Notes: generated by a model from the letters alone, not told the origin. DNA of 64,000 nt from Mixophyes australis (GCA_036250195.1 JAVHZZ010000003.1:340850875-340914874), one strand, 5' to 3'. Numbered from the stretch's first letter, positions 44,518 to 58,439 are shown. Numbers and translations are program-made.

Positions 44518-45446
44518 TCACACAAATCAATCTAGCTGAATATACAGATAGAGATAAAGGAAGATAGAGAGAGAGAGTAAAATATATTAAAAGAACAGAG
44601 TAAATTACAAGTAATCAACTAATGTCTTTGAAAAAGTTGTACTTGAATATTTTTAAACACCATAAATATTTTAGGCTAGCAGGAGACTATAATGTAAACC
44701 TGCTAAGCCAGTAATAAAACAACAAATATGTGTTTAAATAAGCTTGTACTTAGCCCAAGGGCCACCAAGACAGGGAGAAGTCCAACAGCAGTCTGTGCTC
44801 TCCCTCAGCTCTGTTCCTGTTCCCGGGCTTCTGCTTTGGCGCCAGAACCCTGGGACAGTCCATCTCTCTCTTTCTCTGTAGGAAGGGGGGGAACTCTATG
44901 TTTTAGCTCCCCCCTCTTCCCTGATGCCGATGTTCCTGCTTGAAAATCCATAGGAAAAAACGGCTTTTGGTGGCAGATTTGTGGAGACCTCTATTTGTTC
45001 CTCTTCCCAGGACAGAGGTCTCCGCAGCGGTACCTTTCCGACGCCCCCCCTCCTATGTCTGAGGGGGGGAATCTTGGTTTAGCCCCCTTCTCCTCTTTTC
45101 GGCGCTGCTGCCGAAATCCAAGATGGCCGCCGCCATTTTCATTATCCGATAACCGGCGCTCTATGCCTGTAATGGCAGCGCCGGTTAACGGGGAGGCTGT
45201 AGGAGTGCAGCGGTCCATGAGACCGCTTGTCACTCCCTTCAATCAGGCACTTTGTACTTTGGTCCCTGTCAGTGAGAACCGCTGGCTCTCAGCTGACAGG
45301 GGAATGCCTGCGCTGCCAAGCTGTGAGTGTTCTCTGCGCTGCCACCTGAAAGAAAAAAGTAAAAAGTAAAAGAAAAAAATAAAATTTCTTAACATTAAAC
45401 TAAGCACTAAACAAAAAGGCTGCCCAACTCCAGGGCACCTAAAAAA
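44518..45446 (-). promoter_or_regulatory. DIRS 5' non-coding leader
   Basis: About 930 bp between the 5' terminal repeat and gag with no long ORF. It contains a hairpin (AACCGGCGCT ... AGCGCCGGTT, about 45,151-45,187), C- and G-runs, and a pyrimidine-rich stretch near gag. In DIRS elements transcription starts in or near the terminal repeat; no specific promoter motif is claimed. Confidence 0.5.
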
Positions 45447-45577
45447 AACTGGATTGTACAGGAAGAGGCAGGGGGATTGTAGAGGGGAGGGGTCTATCAG
45501 CAGCACTAAAGTTAACTAGTTAGGTGCCAACTCCCAGCTCCCCTCCACAACCCATGGTAAAGCAGTGTCCCCCAGAC
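45447..45577. repeat. DIRS terminal inverted repeat (5' side), 131 bp
   Basis: Exact inverse of 39,760-39,890; ends in 'gtgtcccccagac', then the unique extension 'tggatgaaagagaa'. Confidence 0.93.
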
Positions 45578-45599
45578 TGGATGAAAGAGAAATAAGCGA

Positions 45600-46067
45600 C
45601 ACCCTGAATAAGATCACACATTACATGTGCAGTATAGGTGCACAAGTTCTTAATTTGTTGTTGTTTTGTAAGTTAGTTTAGTATGTACCATAACCATGCT
45701 AATCTAATCTTTTAATTAAGAGTGCATATTTATATATGGGCATATGGGATATTTCTAGAAAAAGGTGCAATATGTCTATGCAGAATTTGTAAAACAAAAC
45801 AAAAACTAAACCAAAAACAGTTATTCTATGGGATAATTTTATAGAGTAGTACAAGTTTGCCTAGGTGAGCTGAGTGGTTGAAAACCATAGACATCCTATC
45901 AATAGTCCAACCTCATACCATTTAAGAACCGCCCTTTTGATTACATTTTTTATTTATGCTTAGTTTATACTTTTCATATTTAAGTTTTAAACGGGCTGTA
46001 CATCGCCATATGACTTCCACTTAATAGCTGGCATTGCCAAACTCAACCTTTACTAAATATTTTACGT
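45600..46067. other. Unassigned DNA
   Basis: Right flank of the DIRS element; AT-rich, no gene seen. Confidence 0.5.
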
Positions 46068-46334
46068 CAAAGTTGCCAACATTTCCAGGTTGGTCTCCGG
46101 GAGTGTCGGGGGGCAGGGGGGCGAATCTCAGCATTATGGCCCTGCCCCCGTGACATTAGGACGCTAACTCGTCATTTTACCACAGGAGTGGGGCCAAAAT
46201 GATGCGAATACCAGAGAGGCTCAAAATCATGGAGGTTTAAATTCCAGCGGATGTGGGAGAATTTCCAGCTCTCCCGGGAGACATACCTGGAATTCGGGAG
46301 TCTCCCGGACATTCCGGGAGAGTTGGTATGTATT
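46068..46334. mobile_element. MITE family C copy, about 267 bp
   Basis: 'caaagttgccaacatttcca' at the left; 'cccggacattccgggagagt' 'tggtatgtatt' at the right. The interior has 'tggccctgcccccgtgaca' like the 15.7-kb copy. The 8-bp flanks no longer match. Confidence 0.75.
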
Positions 46335-46387
46335 ATGTTATCTTTCTAAATTCCTTATGAGCTTCTCAGTCATGTCTTCATGAGCAT

Positions 46388-46463
46388 CAACATCATCATT
46401 ATTTATTTATATAGCGCCACTAATTCCGCAGCGCTGTACAGAGAACACACTCACATCAGCAGG
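46388..46463 (-). repeat. SINE/LINE 3' tail, inverted
   Basis: 'catcaacatcatcattattt', 'atatagcgccactaattccg', 'cagcgctgtacagagaacac': reverse complement of the SINE tail. Confidence 0.8.
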
Positions 46464-46734
46464 CTAAGCTGTTTATTTTTGCTGCCCTTGGATGTGACGC
46501 AGCTTTGCTATGCTCGCTGTATTGGATACAGTCGTATCCAGACAACTAACTGGTTAGATGGGATTAGATGAAGATGGCTGTGAAATAAATAAACCATGTA
46601 ACAGTATTTCCATAAGACTACATTTGTAAAATGTTGGGTGATAACAGAGCAAATTATAGATATTTATAAACATGTATTTGTTATTATTAGATTTTCTGGG
46701 TATAACACCATATCATTGATTGATAGATTTCATA

Positions 46735-46870
46735 GGATGTAAGCTCTCTTGAGCAGGGCCCTCTTTCCTTGTGTGCTCCTTCTACTATTCCATCACCCTC
46801 TGTACCTCTTGGCCTGCTTCCCTAGCCCTGTTTTCCCTGTTTTCTTAAGCTTTGGCCTTCTTCTCGCTGA
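46735..46870 (+). repeat. CR1/L2-type LINE 3' region fragment
   Basis: 'gatgtaagctctcttgagca' 'gggccctctttcc' is the conserved pre-tail segment of these LINEs. It is 5'-truncated and the (GAT)n end is missing. Confidence 0.55.
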
Positions 46871-46970
46871 TTTCTACCATCCCTTTCACTACCTGTCCCA
46901 GAGTTAATCTGATTTTAGTTAAATAGGTCCCATTAGGTTACTGTATGTGTCACAGCCTTTTTCTTGTCTG

Positions 46971-47072
46971 AACCAATATACATGAGAATGCAGCCTACTC
47001 TTCAGTAACTGGATATGCTGTTGAGATGAACTCCTAGTGACTTCATAGTCCACATTCTCATGAATATTGGTT
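46971..47072. repeat. 102-bp inverted repeat (hairpin)
   Basis: AACCAATATACATGAGAATG (46,971-46,990) and its inverse (47,053-47,072) match at 19 of 20 positions around a 62-nt loop. Possibly a small MITE; no target duplication seen. Confidence 0.7.
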
Positions 47073-47717
47073 TGGTCCACAGAAAGACTGTCTCCACCGG
47101 TTATTTACAAAGATTCATGATGCAGCCAGATTTGAACTGACCCATAGAGAAATCCCCGGTGGGCTCACACAAAAGGCCAATGGTGTTTGCTGTCAGAGAA
47201 CTTAAGGCAGCAATCACATGAAAAAATCAGATGTGTTTGTTAACATAAATCAATGTGGCAGAATAGTGTTGGTATTTACCACGTTATCTTTTATCTTCAG
47301 GCTGCTACTATTATGATGATTTATGATTCTGGACTGTCATGGTAACCACAGTGACATGACACTTCTGTAGCAAGTAGAGAGGCTTTGGGATGTCCCTCTG
47401 TGCTCTGTCTACACTGTGATATCCTCCTTCTGTGTCTCTGTCTGCAGCCACTTTTGTTTGCCAACCAGATGACTATCAAATGCATGTTTAACCACTTTGC
47501 TGCTTAGGCTTTTCTCACCCATGCACTGAGCCTAATTTGGCACTTTTTGGTTTGTTCACATTCCAACATCACTATCTAAATATTTGTTTATGCAGCACCC
47601 ACACAAATTATACCATGTTTTTTCTTTCAGAAGACTCTTCAGAAAGTGCCATTAGCTTGCTTATACCCCCTGTTGTGGCAGAGAAAATCTACCCAAAAAT
47701 GGCCAAAAAAGTGTTTC

Positions 47718-47723
47718 TTTATT
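47718..47723 (-). terminator. Candidate poly(A) signal for the minus-strand gene
   Basis: AATAAA on the minus strand, about 630 nt downstream of the stop codon at 48,353-48,355. It is the first canonical signal I noticed in that direction; unproven. Confidence 0.35.
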
Positions 47724-48352
47724 GAAATTTTCAAAAAAAGTGAATTGAATTAAAAGAAATATGTGTTTTTTTCACTGCCAAGAAATACACTGCGGTTCTT
47801 GCTTTGGCGTTAATTCACCTTTCCAAAACAGAGACAAGCAGGGTTCTACACATGGGCTTTCATAATAAAATATGCACTTGAAAATGATTATGCATTTTTT
47901 TTTTCTTTGGCTAGTTTGCACTGTCTTGAATGAAATACATAAAATATGGATAGCCATTTTCTTAAAATAACTAACCTACTACATCAAATGAAGCTACCTC
48001 TGAACTTATTGAAGGCAGGATGGGGAGATCTAGACATTATAACCCACCAATCTCTGAACTTCTTAACATTTTCTGTAGTATAGGGTGTTATTGGCATCAT
48101 TAATATATTTAATCATTTGAACTCCTTCAGTGCTAAGAATGAGTGTGATTCGTCCTAAGCATTTGAGGTGTATGTGCAGAAAAATTCCCATTCGTCCTTA
48201 GCACTGAAGGGGTAAAAGGTACTTAATTTGCTATTTAAAGAAAAAAAAAATCCTCTATGCCGGATTGCTACTTTTAAGAGTGGCCAAGGTTGTCCAAAGT
48301 TTAATGCACTGTGTAGCATCTGCAGGAGGAAAGTTACATTTTGCTGGCCTCC

Positions 48353-48712
48353 TCACAATGGCTTCACAATCGCTTGACCTGATAATAATTCACCAATGGG
48401 AGCGAGGGTCTTTCTTCTGGCTGTCTGAAAACTGCCTGAGTTGTTCTGTTCTCTGATTGTGATTTTGGGATAGGTCTTGGCTGTGTCTCTTAGTTCTGTT
48501 TTTGATAAGTGAGCTTCAGAGTTAAACATCTGCTGGGAACGGAGCACAGAGAGATTGGGTGAGGTCATACTGCTTTCCACCGAATTTCCTCTTTCTGTTT
48601 GTGGCTGTTCGAGTGCATGTGACCCTCTGGCATTTAGGAACAGACTAGATCCCTGAGGAACGACTGAACCACTCTCTGTTTTTATCTCTCTCCACACAAA
48701 GCTTCCATGACG
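48353..48712 (-). CDS. Terminal coding exon of an uncharacterised host gene (C2orf73-like, tentative)
   Basis: The acceptor is cctttttcag|CGTCATGG, with a good pyrimidine tract and a branch-point-like ggctaatg upstream. The exon codes 119 residues, starts RHGSFVWREIKTESGS, includes SVESSMTSPNLSVLRSQQMF and TYPKITIREQNNSGSF, and ends IVKPL then TGA at 48,353-48,355. It is in phase 0 with the preceding exon (52,903-52,788), which ends on a whole codon. The sequence is polar, Ser/Thr/Gln-rich and likely disordered; there is no membrane segment or known catalytic motif. It recalls the uncharacterised vertebrate protein C2orf73; this is from memory. A CAG|GTCAAG inside (near 48,377) is a possible but weak donor. 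Confidence 0.75.
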   Translation of the reverse strand, partial: RHGSFVWREIKTESGSVVPQGSSLFLNARGSHALEQPQTERGNSVESSMTSPNLSVLRSQQMFNSEAHLSKTELRDTAKTYPKITIREQNNSGSFQTARRKTLAPIGELLSGQAIVKPL

Positions 48713-49253
48713 CTGAAAAAGGAAACAAGGTTGACATTAGCCAGGGGGACACAGGCGGTTAGAAAGTGCAGCTGTGGAAGAGGCTTAAATACTGGCAAAA
48801 CATCCAATTGTTTCTGTCCTTCGCTGCTGGCAATCAGACTGAGCTCTAAGAGCTGAAGGCGCTATATTGACCTGTCTGTGAATTCTTTTTACTTGTGCAA
48901 TTGTGGCTCCACAGGAGGAAAAGTTTGAAACTGTAACAAAACCCTGATTTGCTCTTTTGCAAGATGAAAAGAAACCTACCACTCACTGTGAGAGTCCTAT
49001 GTGTTTGTTTGCATAACACTATCCACATACCACATTCCTAAGGCTTGAAATACAAATTTCATCAGGAATATACTCACATAATCAGATTTATCATTTTAGT
49101 TTGCCAGAAAAGTGTTCATGACCAGATACAATTAGGTGTGGATGTGAATATTATAAATGAAATTATTGTTCTTGTCTTATATGTGGACTTTTAGAAGTAT
49201 ACCTAAAGCTCAACAGCTTAGAAAATTGCCAGGAAAATTATATTTGTGCTGCA
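48713..49253 (-). other. Intron 3' part of the minus-strand gene
   Basis: Intronic sequence upstream of the terminal exon. Open frames on the minus strand here (48,785-49,028) overlap the intron and show no splice support. Confidence 0.6.
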
Positions 49254-49285
49254 AATATATATATATATATATATATACAATATAT
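49254..49285. repeat. (TA)n microsatellite
   Basis: A short TA array with one 'caa' interruption. Confidence 0.9.
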
Positions 49286-49289
49286 ATAT

Positions 49290-49870
49290 ACACAAAGATC
49301 TGCAGTGCGGTACAGAGTGGCACTGCAGGGTACTGACCAAAGTACTATAACATAATACCATAACACAAGTAGGGTAGGAACCATGGAGGGGGGGAAGGGC
49401 AGAAGAAACAAGAGGATGGAGGTCCCTGCTTGTGAGAGCTTACATTCTAAAGGGGAGCATTTGGAGTGGAGGTACAAGCTGGTGACACGAAAAGGGTAAG
49501 ACAGATTTTGGGTTTTGAGGAGGCAGAGTCTGATAGGCTTTATTGAACAAGTGAGTTTTGAGAGAGAGTTTGAACATTCGAGGCATGGGGAGAGTTCCGT
49601 TAGAGTGAGGGAGAGTGTTCCGTAGATGGGGAGCAGCACGGGAGAAGTCTTGGAAGCGGGAGTGAGAGGTGTTTATCAGAATGGAGGAGAGATGGCAGTC
49701 ACTGGTCTAGCAGAGGGGGGCAGAAGGGAGTAGGGAGGGAGGTAAAGTTAGAGATGTAGGGGGGAGAGCAGAGGGAAGCAAGGGTGAGGAGTTCAAACTG
49801 AATTATATAGGGCATCGGGAGCCAATGGAGGGATTGGCAGAGAGGGTAGGTAGGAGCAGAGAGGTGTCTA
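49290..49870 (+). repeat. Purine-rich dispersed repeat
   Basis: 'ccctgcttgtgagagcttac' 'attctaaagggg', 'gagtttgaacattcgaggca', 'gagagtgttccgtagatggg', 'agcacgggagaagtcttgg'. The style is that of LINE-associated dispersed repeats in frog-like genomes. No ORF is maintained and the family name is not known to me. Confidence 0.5.
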
Positions 49871-50254
49871 GGTAACTTCCTACAAACTAATGTCAGAGTA
49901 AATAAGTTGCATGTATGATCTTCATTTCAAATAGAGTTGCGTGTCACAACACATGCTTCCTGCATCAGTTTGACAGGAGCCTTGAATCACTACTTTGGGC
50001 TGCTGGAGGACCCTGATCTTTCCAAAGTCATACTCTTTGTCTGTGGCATCCTGCTTGCCCCCCACATCCCCTCATCATGACACTGCCCATGTCCCATGCA
50101 ACCCTACATGTACAGGTTACCGATTCTCACAACTGCTGCTGCTGTGAACATTCCGATGATCTGCATGGCTACATGATGCTCTATCTAGATGGAATATAAT
50201 ATAATAAGGTGCTCAGACCCTGATCTAATACATCTTAAAAACCATCCTATATAT

Positions 50255-50390
50255 ACCATATGTCCCAAGTGTCCCGATTTCAAAGGGACAGTTTGTCCTG
50301 ACACCCATGCCCACTGTAACGCAGTTCTTTGCAGAGGAGGTAGCCACGTCCGAATTTGGACTTTTCAAATGTTGGGAGGTATGTATAACC
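50255..50390. repeat. Terminal fragment of a DNA-transposon-like repeat
   Basis: 'atatgtcccaagtgtcccga' 'tttcaaagggacagt' and 'ttttcaaatgttgggaggta' 'tgtat' look like the two ends of a short non-autonomous element. Termini are too eroded to place. Confidence 0.4.
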
Positions 50391-50394
50391 ACTA

Positions 50395-50900
50395 AAGGTA
50401 ATCTGAAATGCTATGATAATTGAGCACACTCTATTTTTAAAGATTGTATTCACAGGTTTAGTTTCCAAGAATAGAGGCTTCCACACAAAGTGATTTGATT
50501 TAAATGCTAAATATATGTTTTAAAGATATTTAATTATGAATGCACCGTTTGGAATTATGAATGCACTTAGTGAATTTATGATGTTTGTATATGCTGTACT
50601 TCCCATATACCTGCCAAGTACATTACTGGGGAACAAGTGGGTATTATTTACTAATAAAGTACATGTACAAAAACCCATAGCAACCAAACAAGCTCTTGTT
50701 GTTTAGAACCATTACATCTAATTGCTCAATGGTTGCACTTTGTAAGTGCATAATATCCATAGATGTACTAAAATGTAATATTTTTTATTCTACTATTCCT
50801 GACACAACGATGTCACATGACACCTACAGTAAATATACAGGTGTAGTAAGTTCAACTCATTCCTTTTAATTTAGTAGTATAATGTAAATTATATATTAGT
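50395..50900. other. Intronic AT-rich DNA
   Basis: Nothing recognised. Confidence 0.5.
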
Positions 50901-50904
50901 TATC

Positions 50905-51560
50905 TGGCTGTAGTTGTGCTCTCAGGCGCCATTCCGGCTCTAGCCCTTTTCCGCAGGGGTCGGCGTCTTCTCTGGCCAGTAGTGCGCGTCCCATTGCCTA
51001 GCCACGGGAAGCGACTTCCGATTCTTCCGGTCACTGTTTCGCGCATGCTTCCTCGCTTCTTGTATTGGCGGTCAGTTTGATGTCACCTTCTGCGGATACC
51101 TTGATGCCTATTTAAGGCATACACTGGTACTGTTCCAGTGCCAGAGTATTAGATCACTCCCCTAGTTATCTGGTGTCATCCCCTGTACTTCATGTTCCTT
51201 GGTGGTCATAGTTCGTTTGGATTCCCTGGTTCCTGACTCAACATGTTCCTCACTTTCCTCTGCCTCAGTTCAGTTTGGATCTTCTGGATTGACCTCGGCT
51301 TCCCTGACTACCTTTCTGATTACTCCTCGGAACTTCCACTGTCCTTCTGGTGCTGACCCAACTAGTCTACTATGACTCCAGCTACCTTGCTAGAGACTGG
51401 CTTCGAGGGCCGCGATCTGCACGTCCCACGCAGCAAAGACCCAACATCCTTGTGGAGGACTCTTGTGAAAACCGGGGGCATGTTAGACTCCGAACCTCAT
51501 TGTCCAGTTGCGCCAACTTCTAGCGGGTGACTGTCCATTTCTTCTCATGTGTTGTGACAG
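50905..51560 (+). mobile_element. Ty3/Gypsy-like LTR and leader
   Basis: A G+C-richer block with 'tatttaaggcatacactgg' (TATA-like), then C/T-rich 'cctggttcctgactcaac' and 'cttccctgactacctttctg' words, ending 'gttgtgacagaatactctgg' just before a gag-like ORF. The last motif is typical of the junction between LTR and internal region in vertebrate Gypsy elements. It lies antisense to the host gene, inside its last intron. No 3' LTR is seen. Confidence 0.5.
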
Positions 51561-51578
51561 AATACTCTGGACGACAGC

Positions 51579-51860
51579 ATGGACGCCTCTGGAGATCCGT
51601 TACCTCGCACTTTGCTTCAGCATCTTGTTATACGAGTGGATCAGCAAGAATTGATTCAGGCTCAGCTCCTTCAATGCCTGCAAGGGCTGGCAACTTGCCT
51701 TGACACCAATCAGGCCTCTCTGGCACCTCTGGTACAGGCCTCTTCTAAATCTGCTCTGGCTGTGGTGGTTCCTGCACTCTCTAATTCAAGCAGGCTCACA
51801 CACGTACAAAGTGACCCCAGACTGGTCTGTTGCTGCCAGACACTATTGCCAGCAAGCTGA
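51579..51860 (+). pseudogene. Gypsy-type gag N-terminus, truncated
   Basis: ATG at 51,579 opens 93 codons, MDASGDPLPRTLLQHLVIRV, with QLLQCLQGLATCLDTNQASL. This is the amphipathic N-terminal segment found in vertebrate Ty3/Gypsy Gag. It stops at 51,860 with no capsid major-homology region or zinc knuckle following, so the element is 3'-truncated here. Confidence 0.55.
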
Positions 51861-51889
51861 GCATCACTCAGCTGCACAGTGACATTTTC

Positions 51890-54935
<3,046 letters not shown>

Positions 54936-55009
54936 GTGAAAATTGATAAAGTCTCTGTTAAGAGCCTACATGATAGCAGATCTGGCTGCCAATTTGGGCA
55001 CTTTTTTTA

Positions 55010-55145
55010 ACCAAACCGGTGGGTTGAAGGGCTCTGGTATACGTTGGTATGCCATACCGCCCCTCTCCTACTGCCTTCATTGTACAACTATCAAATTCCA
55101 TCCACTTACATTTTCCATACCAACACTTCTAAATTTCTACTTCGA
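55010..55145. repeat. Dispersed repeat R, copy 2 (inverted)
   Basis: 'gtatgccataccgcccctct', 'cctactgccttcattgtaca' and 'ttccataccaacacttctaa' are the reverse complement of the 29,955 copy. Confidence 0.6.
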
Positions 55146-55587
55146 TAACCGTCTGACATCACTCACCTCTCTTCTCACATTACATGCATAGTCTTGGGGT
55201 GTGTGATTGGATAGACCCCTCCCAGGCTAAGCATGCAGCCTAGGAATGGTGTGATCGCCTGGAACAATGGGAGCTATTGGTTACTTTGCCCAGCCTTTGA
55301 TATGGGTCAGCTAGGATCCCTGATCACACTGGTGTACCAGCTGCCCACATCATAATTTGTCAGCTCAAGGCCACAAAGGGAGGACTGGGCCTAAGTACTT
55401 TGTACCTGTCCCTCTCCCCTCTTTGCATCTAATTATCAGTGATGGGACCGATCCATTCAGACAGGGCAATTCACGTCTCCTGTCTCACCAGTATATTCAA
55501 GGCATGGGAGTTGTATGGATTAATCTGGCTCAGAAGTGAGTATAGTGCAGCAACATATTAAGTATGACCCAGAATCAGAGTTTTCCT

Positions 55588-55766
55588 TACCTGGGGTGCT
55601 GCGTTGTTCTGGTTGCCATCAACTTCCCATTCATTCAACCGGAAACTTTATGTGGAGGGGCATCAATATTATCGCTATCGCCTCGGACTTAGCAGCAAAG
55701 GGGGAACAGCGTTAAACTCGAGTCTGGGGGAGCCATCAAATTGGAGGAATACTGCACCCCAGGTAA
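55588..55766. mobile_element. Small TIR element (CTTACCTGGGGTGC ends)
   Basis: CTTACCTGGGGTGC at 55,588 and its exact inverse GCACCCCAGGTAAG near 55,753-55,766 bound about 180 bp. No coding capacity or clear target duplication. Confidence 0.6.
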
Positions 55767-55769
55767 GCA

Positions 55770-56100
55770 GAATTTTGGATTTAATCTTTATCATCATATC
55801 AATTATCATTGCAACACCTAATTTTTTTAAAATTTGGGTGTAATTCTTCTTTAAAGGACACATGCAGATATATACAGCGAGTACCTAATACTTAGAATAA
55901 CTGCAAAACTGAGCCTATTTTAAGACCCTACTTCCTGAACATGAGCACTGCTGGGGGAAATTACTTTCCAACACATAAGATGAGAGTGTGAGGAATAGAT
56001 TGAAAGATGACAAAGAATGAAAGACTAAAGGTGTAAAAAACAAAAGGAAAAACTATTGGGAGATTGAAGTGAATCAAATGGAGAGCTAATGTGCATTGGA
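55770..56100. other. Intronic DNA, nothing recognised
   Basis: AT-rich with poly-purine patches; no exon. Confidence 0.5.
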
Positions 56101-56105
56101 GCCTA

Positions 56106-56291
56106 GCGGGTATATTTACTAAATTGCAGGTATGAAAAAGTGGAGATGTTGCCTAGAGCAACCAATCACATTCTAATTATCATTTATTTAGTACATTCTA
56201 CAAAATGATTACTGGAATCTGATTGGTTGCTAGAGGCAACATCTCCACTTTTCAAACCCGCCAGAAACTCCCAGCTTGATAAATTTACCCC
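56106..56291. mobile_element. MITE family A copy
   Basis: 'gcgggtatatttactaaatt' ... 'cttgataaatttacccc', with inverted 'gttgcctagagcaaccaatc' cores. It is the most diverged of the clear copies. Confidence 0.8.
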
Positions 56292-56404
56292 TAAGTATTT
56301 ATTAGTTATTAGTATTTAACCTTAAGTAAATTTAGTGTTATCCTGGCATTCCTGTTGTTTTAAAAAAGTAATGTGAACCTTGCAGCATACTACATATGTC
56401 TGCC

Positions 56405-56575
56405 TGATGGTCAAGGGCCAGCAGAAGATCCTGTATAGCTGCTCTAATTATGCTTTAAACTCAATCAGAGCGGTCGGGTATCATCCTCTGCCTGTTTATT
56501 GGCCGCCAGGTCCGATCAACGTGAAGGAGCCCCCCCCACCCCTAAAAAAAGTCTAGATCCACTCCCGCTTCAGCT
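56405..56575. repeat. Diverged hAT MITE, relative of 20,269-20,523
   Basis: The hairpin core 'gctgctctaattatgcttta' 'aactcaatcagagcggtcgg' parallels the 20.4-kb hairpin, and 'ctagatccactcccg' resembles its CTGGATCCGCC end. No target duplication readable. Confidence 0.55.
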
Positions 56576-56579
56576 GCTG

Positions 56580-57664
56580 TGACATCACTGCATTTACGCA
56601 ATTACCAACAATACAAAGGAGGTTCAATGTATATTTATTTCTACATGATCTGTAACGTGCGGGTATTAAATTCTACTCATGATGTTAAATGCAGTAGAAA
56701 ACAAAAATTAAAATTCTGAATATAGCAATGAAATAATATGTTATTTTGGCCAATAAAGAGACACCCACGTATCAGATGTCAAATCAGATTAAGTTTGGAA
56801 AGCAGATTTATATCCCTTCTGCTTAGTTCCTGCTTTTTCAACCCCTTCAGTGCCGCTGAGAACAGCCCTGGGTTATTAAATTACAGGTGGCACATTCTTC
56901 GAGGCAGCTAAGAGGTTAACGAGGAAAGTGAAGAATATTACTAGACAGCTGTTCATATCATGAAAACACTCCATAAATAACAACTAGAGCTCGATTCAGA
57001 TTTAAAGCAGGTTTTAATAATCCTCCTGCATACTATATGTACTATTGCATTTTACTTACAATAAAAATAAAAAGCTGTTTATATGAAGTAGCTCTTTGGA
57101 TTTAATGTCTTCTGCCTGCACTAATTGTTATGCATTCAAACACTTCAAAATGAGCAATGTGACACGTGTGAGGGATATGTTTCTTGTGCACCTACACACA
57201 GACTGGTAGACATAAGAGGCATGATACACATGTGTACACTACTTACAGGTTCATAGTGAATGAGGAGCACTTGCAGAATTCCATCATGGTTGCTCTACAG
57301 CGAACGTGTTCAGTGAATGCAGTGCGCCTGTAATGCGCTTCTGATGCACTGAGCAGGAAGGACTCCATTCATTAATTTTAATGAAGCCCGGCCCAACACA
57401 TGACCCACAATAGTAGGGACGCAGACAGCTCTGACCTGACAACAATTACAAAAGGTGCTTCAAACATAAAAATGTGTTTTAATTATTTTTCAAAATGAAG
57501 TTGTCTTACGGACATTCTTTTGTATGGAAATAGTGCCAATGTTCCAATGTGAATTTGCAGACGAGGGTTCCAAGAAGCCGCTATTTTGAAATACTTTAGA
57601 CCTATTATTCAGTGTTAAATGTAATGTTTTTCATACAACGGGAAATAGAACTTGATTGTCTCAC
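56580..57664 (-). other. Intronic DNA
   Basis: No exon or repeat terminus recognised. Confidence 0.5.
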
Positions 57665-57821
57665 CTATTCCATGCAACGGTGCTTTGTATGGGTTACAGC
57701 CATGTCGTGTTTGCCGACCAGAATAAGCCAGGTTGCAGAAGTCATTTCTTTGGGTAGTCACACGGTCATAGGAAGGTTTGTGAAGACTTGAACTTTGCTG
57801 ATCACAAGGCCACCACTCCAC
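57665..57821 (-). CDS. Internal coding exon of the host gene, 157 nt
   Basis: Donor GGAATAG|GTGAGA is strong. The acceptor is probably cttcccgctgaag|GTGGAGTGG; a second candidate, aatatttcag, lies 50 nt upstream in the same open frame. The exon encodes VEWWPCDQQSSSLHKPSYDR, then VTTQRNDFCNLAY, then RHGCNPYKAPLHGI, ending with one base (G) carried into the next exon. 'PSYD..(T)TQR.DF' followed by 'NPY..PLHG' has the look of short repeated modules in ciliary microtubule-associated proteins, but I cannot assign a family firmly; C2orf73-like is my best guess. Joining to 52,903 is in phase. Confidence 0.75.
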
Positions 57822-57990
57822 CTTCAGCGGGAAGAGTAAATATTGACAATTTTTAACATGACTGAAATATTGATTACATTGACTCTTCATTTTCAATTTC
57901 TTAGCCACCCTTTTTATTCAAAATTGCAGCTGATTTTGATCATTCTGGTTTTGGTCATTAAAAATGATGCTATTCCCAAAATTGAATGTA

Positions 57991-58049
57991 ACTTACCTTT
58001 ATCACAAATAAACTTTTATCACAAATAAACACACCATTTAAAGGTAAGT
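57991..58049. repeat. Short inverted repeat with splice-donor-like ends
   Basis: ACTTACCTTTA (57,991) and TAAAGGTAAGT (about 58,039-58,049) are exact inverses. Between them 'tttatcacaaataaa' is tandemly duplicated. AAAG|GTAAGT therefore appears on both strands. Confidence 0.7.
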
Positions 58050-58439
58050 CCATGTTAAAGTATACATAAATAGAATAGACACTTATCATGACTTGATACA
58101 CTCTCCAATCCAGCTTATATAACAACTCTCACTCTGTTTAAAATAGCTTAAATGGGAAACCATTTTAAGAGCAGGGGATTGGATTTTGAGTGTCAATAAT
58201 CTGACATCACCAGGGATGTTCGGTTACACAGATGGAGACTGAATCTGCCCATTGCTCTATCTTCTGCCTTCCTTCTTCTTGATGTCTCTGGTTTCAAGGG
58301 CAACCCTAGCTATTAGGTTAATTGAAGTCACCCTTCCTCCTGTACCAAGCATACGGGGGGAAGGGTGACTGATTGACAGCTCCAGCTCTATTACAAGTGA
58401 AGTTTGGGCTATCAATCAGCCAATAAAGTGGCAGAGAGG

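Larger units (their letters stand above)
39718..45593 (-). mobile_element. DIRS1-type retrotransposon, about 5.88 kb, nearly complete
   Basis: The coding strand is minus. Layout from 5' (45.6 kb) to 3' (39.7 kb): terminal repeat, non-coding leader, gag, RT/RNase H/methyltransferase ORF, overlapping tyrosine recombinase, internal complementary region, terminal repeat. Terminal repeats are inverted (39,760-39,890 against 45,447-45,577), with unequal unique extensions outside them (42 and about 16 nt). These features, together with a tyrosine recombinase in place of an integrase and no proper target duplication, define DIRS1 elements. Members replicate through a circular DNA intermediate that the recombinase inserts. 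The terminal repeats look identical, so the insertion is young, but gag and recombinase have lesions. AATAAG borders both sides (39,714-39,719; 45,591-45,596). Confidence 0.93.
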
